This document shows positions 14,705-20,030 of a DNA stretch of 20,030 bases, piece by piece (the first letter of the stretch is position 1; every line of letters begins with the position of its first letter). The position numbers were made by a program, and so were the translations under genes. Below the pieces are notes generated by a model that was given only the letters and a program-made list of their open reading frames with translations, had not been told where the DNA came from and searched no databases. This DNA is from an uncultured Actinomycetes bacterium. Its GTDB lineage: Bacteria > Actinomycetota > Actinomycetes > Nanopelagicales > Nanopelagicaceae. The stretch lies in the NCBI GenBank assembly GCA_903953805.1, contig CAJBLC010000117.1, positions 1-20,030 of the forward strand. Direction: 5' to 3'.

Positions 14705-15304
14705 ATGGAAAAATTTCTCTCGCACACTGGTACTGCAATCCCGTTGCGCCGCAGCAACGTCGATACCGATCAGATCATTCCTGCTGTCTATTTAAAGCGC
14801 GTCACCAAGAGCGGCTTTGAAGATGGTCTCTTCTCGGCATGGCGTAGTGATCCAGAGTTCGTCCTCAACAAGAGCGAGTACCAGGGAGCCACGATCTTGG
14901 TCGCAGGGCCTGATTTCGGAACTGGCTCATCACGTGAGCATGCCGTCTGGGCGCTGCAGAATTACGGTTTCAAGGTCGTTCTCTCGAGCCGCTTTGCCGA
15001 TATCTTCCGCGGTAATTCGCAGAAGGCAGGGTTGCTCACTGTCTTGCTCCCACAAGATGTCATTGAAGCAATCTGGCAGACGATCGAGAAGGATCCCAAG
15101 ACAACGGTAACTGTTGATCTTGAGGGCAAGACCGTTCGCTATGGCGATCAAAGCGTTCCATTCCAGATCGATGATTACACACGTTGGCGCCTCATGGAGG
15201 GGCTCGATGACATCGGTTTAACGCTGAAAAAGATCGATGAAGTAGGCGCATTTGAGGCGAAGAGAGCGAGTTATAAGCCTGTAACGCTGCCTGCGCTTCA
15301 ATAA
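14705..15304 (+). CDS. leuD: 3-isopropylmalate dehydratase small subunit
   Basis: The 199-residue protein matches LeuD: an N terminus with IPLRRSNVDTDQIIPAVYLKR, the substrate-binding loop GPDFGTGSSREHAVWAL (68-84), and SRFADIFRGNSQKAGLL. It forms the swivelling domain that completes the LeuCD active site. AAGGAG directly precedes ATG 14705. It is the last gene of the leuCD unit, because a strong terminator begins 16 bases after its stop. leuB, leuA and ilv genes are not in the window. Confidence 0.98.
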   Translation: MEKFLSHTGTAIPLRRSNVDTDQIIPAVYLKRVTKSGFEDGLFSAWRSDPEFVLNKSEYQGATILVAGPDFGTGSSREHAVWALQNYGFKVVLSSRFADIFRGNSQKAGLLTVLLPQDVIEAIWQTIEKDPKTTVTVDLEGKTVRYGDQSVPFQIDDYTRWRLMEGLDDIGLTLKKIDEVGAFEAKRASYKPVTLPALQ

Positions 15305-15320
15305 TTCACTTCTGCAGAGA

Positions 15321-15351
15321 AACTCTCAACGCTTCGTTGAGAGTTTTTTTT
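15321..15351 (+). terminator. Rho-independent terminator after leuD
   Basis: An 11-bp perfect stem AACTCTCAACG / CGTTGAGAGTT with a 3-base loop runs directly into eight or more T bases. It cleanly separates leuCD from the HU gene. Confidence 0.95.
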
Positions 15352-15355
15352 GCAT

Positions 15356-15476
15356 TTTTTACGCGTAAAAATTGAATATTTTTAATGCGACACACCGAGC
15401 GTTATGACCCGTTGTTATCACCTCTCTGCGTAGATTTCTCACAGCGTTAAGCAAATGCTTAACAAATTACGCGTAA
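15356..15476. promoter_or_regulatory. Palindrome-rich HU leader and control region
   Basis: Three inverted repeats lie in the 137 bases between the leuD terminator and HU. They are a 16-bp perfect palindrome TTTTTACGCGTAAAAA (15356-15371), an 8-bp-arm repeat GTTAAGCA-AA-TGCTTAAC (15446-15463), and TTACGCGTAA (15467-15476). The first and third share the 10-bp core TTACGCGTAA, 108 bases apart. TAGATT near 15431 is a possible -10 box. The last palindrome ends 12 bases before the HU ATG and abuts its AAGGGG ribosome-binding site. Confidence 0.55.
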
Positions 15477-15488
15477 TAAGGGGAATTT

Positions 15489-15968
15489 ATGAACAAGGCC
15501 CAGTTCATCGCATATCTAGCGCCACACTTTGGTGACAACAAGAAGGAAGCTGCTCGCGCAGTAGATATCGTCTTTGACTCAATCGTCCGCAACATTTCAA
15601 AGGGCGAAGATGTCATGATCAACGATTTCGGTAAGTTCAAGAAGGTTGATCGTGCAGCACGTAAGGGTCGTAACCCTTTCACTGGCGAGACAATCCAGAT
15701 CAAGGCGAGCAAGAAGGTTCGCTTCCTCCCTGCAAAGGCTCTCAAGGAAGTTATCTCAGGCGCACGCAAGCTTGAAGCTGCACCAAAGCCACCTGTAAAG
15801 GTCGTTGCAAAGCCAGCTGCTAAGCCAGCAGCGAAGAAGGCTCCTGCAAAGAAGGCAGCAGCGAAGAAGGTAGTCAAGAAGGCTCCTGCAAAGAAGGCAG
15901 CAGCGAAGAAGGTAGTCAAGAAGGCTCCTGCTAAGAAGACTGCTAAGAAGGTTGTAAAGCGCAAGTAG
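15489..15968 (+). CDS. hup: Nucleoid-associated protein HU with a lysine-rich C-terminal tail
   Basis: The first 90 residues are a typical HU fold with NKAQFIAYLAPHFG, the GKFKKVDRAARKGRNPFTGE arm (the intercalating proline is P63) and a helix ending near ALKEVISGARKL. Residues about 95-159 form a Pro/Ala/Lys tail with KKAPAKKAAAKKVV repeats, like the PAKKA tail of mycobacterial HupB. HU bends and compacts DNA as a dimer; in relatives the tail strengthens DNA binding and can be acetylated. A strong AAGGGGAA ribosome-binding site precedes ATG 15489. The gene stands alone between two terminators, and its position after leuCD matches Mycobacterium. Confidence 0.97.
   Translation: MNKAQFIAYLAPHFGDNKKEAARAVDIVFDSIVRNISKGEDVMINDFGKFKKVDRAARKGRNPFTGETIQIKASKKVRFLPAKALKEVISGARKLEAAPKPPVKVVAKPAAKPAAKKAPAKKAAAKKVVKKAPAKKAAAKKVVKKAPAKKTAKKVVKRK
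15834..15917 (+). repeat. Exact 42-bp tandem duplication in the HU tail
   Basis: Two copies of a 42-base unit (15834-15875 and 15876-15917), each encoding KKAPAKKAAAKKVV, are identical base for base. A third, diverged and shorter unit, KKAPAKKTAKKVV, follows. Identity at synonymous positions suggests recent duplication or gene conversion. Confidence 0.95.
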
Positions 15969-15977
15969 TAATTCTCG

Positions 15978-16009
15978 AAAAGGGGAGTCAGAAATGGCTC
16001 CCCTTTTTT
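15978..16009 (+). terminator. Rho-independent terminator after HU
   Basis: A 13-bp stem (AAAAGGGGAGTCA / TGGCTCCCCTTTT, one G-T pair) with a GAAA tetraloop ends in six T bases (16004-16009). It starts 9 bases after the HU stop. Confidence 0.95.
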
Positions 16010-16030
16010 ATTTCTCTCAATTGAGGCAGG

Positions 16031-16042
16031 TATCCTTCAGAT
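16031..16042 (+). promoter_or_regulatory. Candidate -10 element for a leaderless plsC-gpsA-ddl transcript
   Basis: TATCCT (16031-16036) lies exactly 6 bases before ATG 16043. A promoter is needed here because the HU terminator ends at 16009. No clear Shine-Dalgarno sequence at proper spacing or -35 box is seen. Confidence 0.5.
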
Positions 16043-16843
16043 ATGAGTGCGAATGAACCCACTGTGGTTATTGAGTACGCACCACCGACAGGTAAACCGC
16101 TCGGCAGTAATAATTATTTTCATGTTGGTGCAAGTGTTGTAATTCCGATTCTGCGGGCAATTACTAAGCGCGATTGGCGCGGAGCAGAGAATCTTCCCAA
16201 GAGTGGCCCGGTCATCGTGGTCTCTAATCACATCTCCTATGCAGACCCATTAATCTTTGCCCACTTTCTCTACAAAAATGGCAGAGCCCCAAGATTCCTT
16301 GGAAAAGCCTCTGTCTTTAAAGTTCCAGTGATTGGAAAGATCATCGCTGGCTCGGGCCAGATTCCAGTAGAGCGCGAGACCGAGAACGCATCACATGCCC
16401 TCTCTCATGCGATCGCATTTCTTAAAGCCGGCCATTGCCTCGGTGTCTATCCTGAAGGAACCCTGACTCGCGATCCACATACCTGGCCAATGCGGGCGAA
16501 GACTGGCATTGCGCGTCTAGCAATCATTACTCAAGTTCCCGTTGTGCCGTGCGCACAATGGGGCGCACAAGAGTTACTTCCAACATATGGAAAGAAGATC
16601 AGACTCTTCCCTCGCACCAAGGTTCAGGTCTGGGCCGGTAAGCCGCTCACCTTTGAGAAGTGGATCGGCAAGGAGAATGATCCAGAAGCGCTGGAAGAAG
16701 CGACGCAATATGTCATGCGTGCTATCACAGATATTCTTGAAGATATTCGTGGTGAGAAAGCTCCTGCAGAAATATTTGACCCTCACACATCATCGTTGCC
16801 TCGTATCGGAAACTTTAAGAGGAACAATAGGAAGCGGGGCTAG
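16043..16843 (+). CDS. plsC: 1-acyl-sn-glycerol-3-phosphate acyltransferase (PlsC-like)
   Basis: The 266-residue protein has the acyltransferase motifs in order: H63-x4-D68 in SNHISYADP, the FLGKASVFKVPVIG segment (86-98), GQIPVER (105-111) and YPEGT (136-140). The family transfers an acyl chain to the sn-2 position of lysophosphatidic acid to make phosphatidic acid, on the inner face of the membrane. Hydrophobic stretches near residues 29-40 and 57-61 may hold it to the membrane. gpsA follows 5 bases after the stop, linking glycerol-3-phosphate supply to its acylation. The exact acyl acceptor is inferred; some paralogues act in other lipid pathways. Confidence 0.9.
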   Translation: MSANEPTVVIEYAPPTGKPLGSNNYFHVGASVVIPILRAITKRDWRGAENLPKSGPVIVVSNHISYADPLIFAHFLYKNGRAPRFLGKASVFKVPVIGKIIAGSGQIPVERETENASHALSHAIAFLKAGHCLGVYPEGTLTRDPHTWPMRAKTGIARLAIITQVPVVPCAQWGAQELLPTYGKKIRLFPRTKVQVWAGKPLTFEKWIGKENDPEALEEATQYVMRAITDILEDIRGEKAPAEIFDPHTSSLPRIGNFKRNNRKRG

Positions 16844-16848
16844 CGTCT

Positions 16849-17847
16849 ATGAAGAGCACCGTTTTAGGAACAGGAGCATGGGGTACAACCCTTGCTCAAG
16901 TAATTGTCGATGCCGGTCATGAAGTCCTTATGTGGGGACGCAATAGTGACGTCGTCACTGAGATTAATTCATTGCATACGAACGAAAAGTTTCTACCAGG
17001 ATCCATCCTGCCTGAATCAATCATCGCAACGACTGATATCGAGCGTGCGCTCCAATTCTCTGACCTCATCATCTTGGCAGTTCCAGCACAGACGCTTCGG
17101 GCAAATCTTCAGGCCTGGCTTCCGCTCATCACGCCAGAGAAGATTATGATCAGCACTCTCAAAGGAATTGAAGCCGATACCCATTCCCGCATGACCGAGA
17201 TTATTGCGGCAGAACTTGGTATATCTCTCGATCGAGTCGGATTGATAACTGGACCAAACCTTGCTGGTGAACTTATTTTGCGACAGCCAGCCGGTGCGGT
17301 CGCTGCATCTCCACAACCCGATGTTGTTACGGCAATGATCGAACTCTTCACCACTCCATATTTCCGCGTCTATCCATCGAGTGATCTCGTCGGTTGTGAA
17401 CTTGCTGGCGCAACGAAATCTGTCATCGCGCTTGCAGTTGGAATGGCAATTGGCCTTGGCTATGGCGAGAACACACAATCAATGATTATTACTCGTGGCC
17501 TCGGTGAAGTTGCTCGGTTTGGTATCGGCTACGGTGCAGACCCGCTGACGAACTTGGGTCTTGCAGGTATGGGAGATCTCGTTGCCAGTTGTGGCTCACC
17601 GCTCTCTCGGAATAGAACATTCGGAGAGGCGCTTGGCAAGAGTGGATCGATTGAACTGGCGCAACTCGCGATGCCGAAGACCGTTGAGGGCGTTGCTTCT
17701 GCAAAGGCGATTCGTGAATTGGCGCATCGAGTTGGGGTAGAGGTGCCCATCATTGAGGTCGTATCCGAGGTAGTCTCAGGAACTATGACACCAACTTCTG
17801 CGATGGAGCATCTCATGACCGTGAGCTTGCGAGCAGAGTTGATATGA
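16849..17847 (+). CDS. gpsA: Glycerol-3-phosphate dehydrogenase [NAD(P)+]
   Basis: The 332-residue enzyme reduces dihydroxyacetone phosphate to glycerol-3-phosphate for phospholipid synthesis. It shows the Rossmann motif GTGAWG (7-12), the strand IILAVPAQ (74-81), STLKGIE with K105, GPNLAGEL (135-142), the catalytic lysine K190 in GATKSVIALAVGMAIGLGYG, and GMGDLVASCGSPLSRNR (240-256). All key residues are present. It starts 5 bases after plsC and overlaps ddl by 4 bases (ATGA), so the three are probably one operon. The purine-rich GGAAGCGGGG stretch upstream of ATG 16849 can serve as its ribosome-binding site. Confidence 0.98.
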   Translation: MKSTVLGTGAWGTTLAQVIVDAGHEVLMWGRNSDVVTEINSLHTNEKFLPGSILPESIIATTDIERALQFSDLIILAVPAQTLRANLQAWLPLITPEKIMISTLKGIEADTHSRMTEIIAAELGISLDRVGLITGPNLAGELILRQPAGAVAASPQPDVVTAMIELFTTPYFRVYPSSDLVGCELAGATKSVIALAVGMAIGLGYGENTQSMIITRGLGEVARFGIGYGADPLTNLGLAGMGDLVASCGSPLSRNRTFGEALGKSGSIELAQLAMPKTVEGVASAKAIRELAHRVGVEVPIIEVVSEVVSGTMTPTSAMEHLMTVSLRAELI

Positions 17848-18836
17848 AGAAACTAATAGTTCTCTGCGGAGGCCAGAGCAGTGAACATGAAATTTCCTGT
17901 ATCTCCGCCGGTGGAATCATGAAGGCGATCGACCGGAATCTCTTTGAACCTATCTTGGTCGGCATCACTAAGAGCGGTGAATGGGTTATTCCAGATGCAG
18001 ATCAATCACTCGAGATTCGCGACGGAGCCTTGCCAGAGATCCGCGGAGGGGTCAGCAAGAGCATCTCTGACATTATCGATGAGATCAAGCCCGAGATTAT
18101 CTTCCCAATACTCCATGGGCCATTTGGAGAAGATGGAACTATCCAAGGCCTCTTTGAAATATTTGGAGTGAAGTACGTCGGATCAGGCGTCCTTGCAAGC
18201 GCAGTTGCCATGGATAAATCCTTCGCCAAACCAATCTTTTCATCACATGGCCTCAAGGTAGCGCCCGGAATTGTTATTCATATGCGCGATTGGAATGGCA
18301 GCGTCGATACTTCATCGCTCTCCTATCCACTCTTTGTGAAGCCAGCACGTGGCGGTTCAAGTCGCGGTACCACAAAGGTGAAAAGCCCTGACCATCTCGC
18401 TGCGGCAATCGATGAAGCCTTCACCTTTGACTCTAAAGTCATGATTGAAGAGGCGATAGTTGGTCGAGAGATCGAATGTGCAGTTCTTCAAATCGATGGT
18501 GTTGCACATGCCTCACCGTTAGGCGAGATCAGGATTGATCCACGCTTTGAGTTCTATGATTTTGAGGCGAAATACCTCGATGGTTCAACAACGGTAGTGC
18601 TCCCACAAGATCTACCTGCTGAGGAGATCCAGCGCGCTGCGGTTACTGCATTTGATGCGCTTGGCTGCGAAGGGCTTGCCCGCGTTGACTTCTTCTATTC
18701 GAACGATGGATCGTTGATCATCAATGAGATCAACACCATGCCTGGTTTTACCTCGACCTCGGTCTATCCAAAACTCTGGTCAAATGCCGGTAAGAGTTAC
18801 TCAGAACTCATCACTGCACTTATTCAAGGCGCCTAA
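17844..18836 (+). CDS. ddl: D-alanine--D-alanine ligase
   Basis: The 330-residue ATP-grasp enzyme makes the D-Ala-D-Ala dipeptide of peptidoglycan. Motifs seen are GGQSSEHEIS (9-18), HGPFGEDGTIQGLFE (91-105), the glycine-rich loop KPARGGSSRGTTKV (166-179), the FEFYDFEAKYLDG omega-loop region and the Mg-binding EINTMPGFTSTSVYP (starting E295). The EAKY omega-loop pattern fits D-Ala specificity rather than the D-lactate or D-serine ligases of vancomycin resistance. It is slightly shorter than the common 340-370 residues but has no missing block. ATG 17844 overlaps the gpsA TGA. It converges with the Lrp-domain gene, with 5 bases between the stops. Confidence 0.97.
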   Translation: MKKLIVLCGGQSSEHEISCISAGGIMKAIDRNLFEPILVGITKSGEWVIPDADQSLEIRDGALPEIRGGVSKSISDIIDEIKPEIIFPILHGPFGEDGTIQGLFEIFGVKYVGSGVLASAVAMDKSFAKPIFSSHGLKVAPGIVIHMRDWNGSVDTSSLSYPLFVKPARGGSSRGTTKVKSPDHLAAAIDEAFTFDSKVMIEEAIVGREIECAVLQIDGVAHASPLGEIRIDPRFEFYDFEAKYLDGSTTVVLPQDLPAEEIQRAAVTAFDALGCEGLARVDFFYSNDGSLIINEINTMPGFTSTSVYPKLWSNAGKSYSELITALIQGA

Positions 18837-18841
18837 CTCTC

Positions 18842-19084
18842 TTAGAGGCCACCACTTGTAACAGGACAGGTGAGGGTGCGAGAGATCCCTGGGACAGCTT
18901 GGACTTTAGCGAGGATGGTTCGACCAAACTCCTCCATGCCAGGTGCTTCCGCGCGCATGATGACGTCATATGGCCCAGTTACACCTTCAGCGAGAGTGAC
19001 ACCGGGAATTGCTGAGATCGCTTCGGCAACGGCGGCCGCCTTACCAATATCAGTCTGGATCAAGATATATGCCTGAATGCTCAT
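18842..19084 (-). CDS. Stand-alone Lrp/AsnC ligand-binding (RAM) domain protein
   Basis: The 80-residue protein consists only of the alpha-beta ligand-binding domain of Lrp/AsnC regulators: IQAYILIQTDIGKAAAVAEAI, the GVTGPYDVIMRAEA strand-turn with its conserved GPYD, and a final beta strand. There is no helix-turn-helix, and there is no room for one upstream. Such proteins form ring-like oligomers that bind small effectors, often amino acids, but cannot bind DNA alone. Their partner is unknown. A gene of this type next to thiL is common in actinobacteria. On its strand TAGCCT lies 6 bases before ATG, suggesting a leaderless message. Confidence 0.9.
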   Translation of the reverse strand: MSIQAYILIQTDIGKAAAVAEAISAIPGVTLAEGVTGPYDVIMRAEAPGMEEFGRTILAKVQAVPGISRTLTCPVTSGGL

Positions 19085-19096
19085 GTGATTAGGCTA
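19085..19096. promoter_or_regulatory. Overlapping divergent -10 elements between the Lrp-domain gene and thiL
   Basis: The 7-base block TAGGCTA (19090-19096) reads TAGCCT on the minus strand (19096-19091), 6 bases before the Lrp-domain ATG. On the plus strand it reads TAGGCT (19090-19095), which would start a thiL message with a leader of about 36 bases. The two polymerases could not occupy it together. Confidence 0.45.
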
Positions 19097-19137
19097 CCGT
19101 TGCGAAGAGGAAGAAGACAGAGGAAGCGAGGTTTTTT

Positions 19138-20030
19138 GTGGCACGTGAATCCGAATTGCTAGCTGCCCTTACTCGCATCTTCTCGCAAGGTACAGATGAT
19201 GCGGTTATCGTCGGGATTGGCGATGATGGGGCGGTCGTAAAGGCTTCACTCACTCCTCTGGCACTCGCCACTGATATGGCCGTTGAGGGAACACACTTCA
19301 ATCGCAATTGGTCTTCACTCTACGAAATTGGCGCAAAGGTAACAGTGGCGAACCTTGCCGATATCTTTGCGATGGGTGGCCAGCCCGAATACTTACTTGT
19401 TGCAGCAGCGTTACCGAAGAACTTCACAGTCGAAGAGATTGAAGAGTTGGCACTTGGGATCTATGACGAAGCCGCGAGCGTGGGAGCGCTCGTCGTCGGG
19501 GGAGATCTCACTTATTCCGATCGAATAGTGATCTCGATCAGCGTCTTTGGATCAGTTGCTAGACCATTGCTACGAAGTGGTGCCCACGTTGGCGATCGTG
19601 TGCTTCTCTCACGATTGACCGGCGAGAGCGCAGCAGGGTTAGCTATTTTGCAACGCGGGATACTCGATGGCGACTCGGCAGAACACCGCAATCCCACTAT
19701 TGAATATGAGAAGGCACAGGCGATTTCATCGATCGCCCATTCATTAACTGACGTTTCAGATGGGCTGATCTCCGAACTCAATCAGATCGCTGATGGATCG
19801 CATGTGCAAATTGAGATTGATCGCGAACTCCTTCAGAGTTCAGAGGGTTTTAGCCGCCTTGCCTCACTTGCAACTGAACATGGCTGCGATGTCTGGAATT
19901 GGATTTTGCATGGGGGAGAAGATCACGCTTTTCTGGGAACGGTGCCGAGCGGCGTAACAATTCCATCCGGGTTTATCGAGATAGGTAGGGTTGTTGCTGG
20001 CTCACGAGTTCTCGTCGATGGATTCATTGC
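19138..20030 (+). CDS. thiL: Thiamine-monophosphate kinase (3' end missing)
   Basis: The frame is open from GTG 19138 to the window edge (297 complete codons of the roughly 310-330 usual). It shows the ThiL/PurM fold motifs: VGIGDDGAVV, ATDMAVEGTHF, ANLADIFAMGG, VVGGDLTYSD, LTDVSDGLISEL and HGGEDHAFLG. ThiL phosphorylates thiamine monophosphate to the active diphosphate cofactor. The start is supported by GAGGAAGCGAGG (19120-19131) upstream. An alternative downstream start would remove conserved N-terminal residues. It is divergent from the Lrp-domain gene across a 53-base gap with shared -10 elements. In many actinobacteria ung and recG follow, but they lie beyond the window. Confidence 0.96.
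   Translation, partial: MARESELLAALTRIFSQGTDDAVIVGIGDDGAVVKASLTPLALATDMAVEGTHFNRNWSSLYEIGAKVTVANLADIFAMGGQPEYLLVAAALPKNFTVEEIEELALGIYDEAASVGALVVGGDLTYSDRIVISISVFGSVARPLLRSGAHVGDRVLLSRLTGESAAGLAILQRGILDGDSAEHRNPTIEYEKAQAISSIAHSLTDVSDGLISELNQIADGSHVQIEIDRELLQSSEGFSRLASLATEHGCDVWNWILHGGEDHAFLGTVPSGVTIPSGFIEIGRVVAGSRVLVDGFI

Noticed and set aside
15467..15964. 165-codon minus-strand frame opposite HU, rich in Phe, Ala and Leu
   Set aside because: It is the antisense reading of the lysine/alanine repeats of HU. It has no start context or family resemblance.
19912..19938. Unusual GGEDH in place of the common GGEDY in ThiL
   Set aside because: His at this position is, as far as I recall, common among actinobacterial ThiL proteins, so it is not a defect.

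Overview
The window is a gene-dense stretch of chromosome from what looks like a small-genome Actinomycetota, possibly a freshwater lineage such as the Nanopelagicales/acI or Luna groups. The assignment is an inference. It rests on three points: gene order (comEC-holA, lepA-hemW-hrcA-dnaJ-rsmE-HIT-phoH-ybeY-corC, then FAA hydrolase-gltX-tRNA-Gln/Glu-IclR-leuCD-HU-plsC-gpsA-ddl-Lrp-thiL), an HU protein with the lysine/alanine/proline tail typical of actinobacteria, and moderate G+C with very short intergenic gaps. No phage, transposon, CRISPR array, toxin system or biosynthetic island is visible. This is core-genome DNA.

Layout. Positions 1-1061 hold the end of comEC overlapping holA. rpsT (1165-1431) has its own structured leader. 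Positions 1478-7072 form a probable operon for translation and proteostasis (lepA, hemW, hrcA, dnaJ, rsmE). Positions 7091-9821 carry a HIT hydrolase, phoH, ybeY and a CBS/CorC protein. Positions 9870-12117 carry an FAA-type hydrolase overlapping gltX. Positions 12231-12442 hold tRNA-Gln(CTG) and tRNA-Glu(CTC), followed by a strong terminator. An IclR-type regulator (minus strand) is divergent from leuC-leuD, with a near-perfect operator between them. leuD ends at a terminator, and HU stands alone between two terminators behind a palindrome-rich leader. plsC-gpsA-ddl form a lipid and wall precursor operon. A stand-alone Lrp/AsnC ligand domain (minus strand) is divergent from thiL, which runs off the end.

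How the genes work together. GltX charges tRNA-Glu encoded next to it, and in most actinobacteria also tRNA-Gln for transamidation. GpsA makes the glycerol-3-phosphate that feeds the acyltransferase pathway in which PlsC acts. IclR probably controls leuCD and itself through the shared operator. HrcA and DnaJ are a heat-shock repressor and chaperone pair.

Most worth a second look: (1) HrcA is contiguous but about 100 residues short in its middle, at the place of the inserted dimerisation region. (2) The CorC-like protein has a single membrane helix where the usual multi-helix DUF21 domain would be. (3) Several genes have TANNNT exactly 6-7 nt before the start codon, which predicts leaderless mRNAs; one such site is a two-way -10 element between the Lrp gene and thiL. 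(4) Palindromes built on TTACGCGTAA flank the HU leader. (5) An exact 42-bp tandem duplication lies in the HU tail. (6) The junction at 9822-9869 joins two blocks that are far apart in Mycobacterium, at the point where era would be expected. I did not find a new defence or mobile system and do not claim one.
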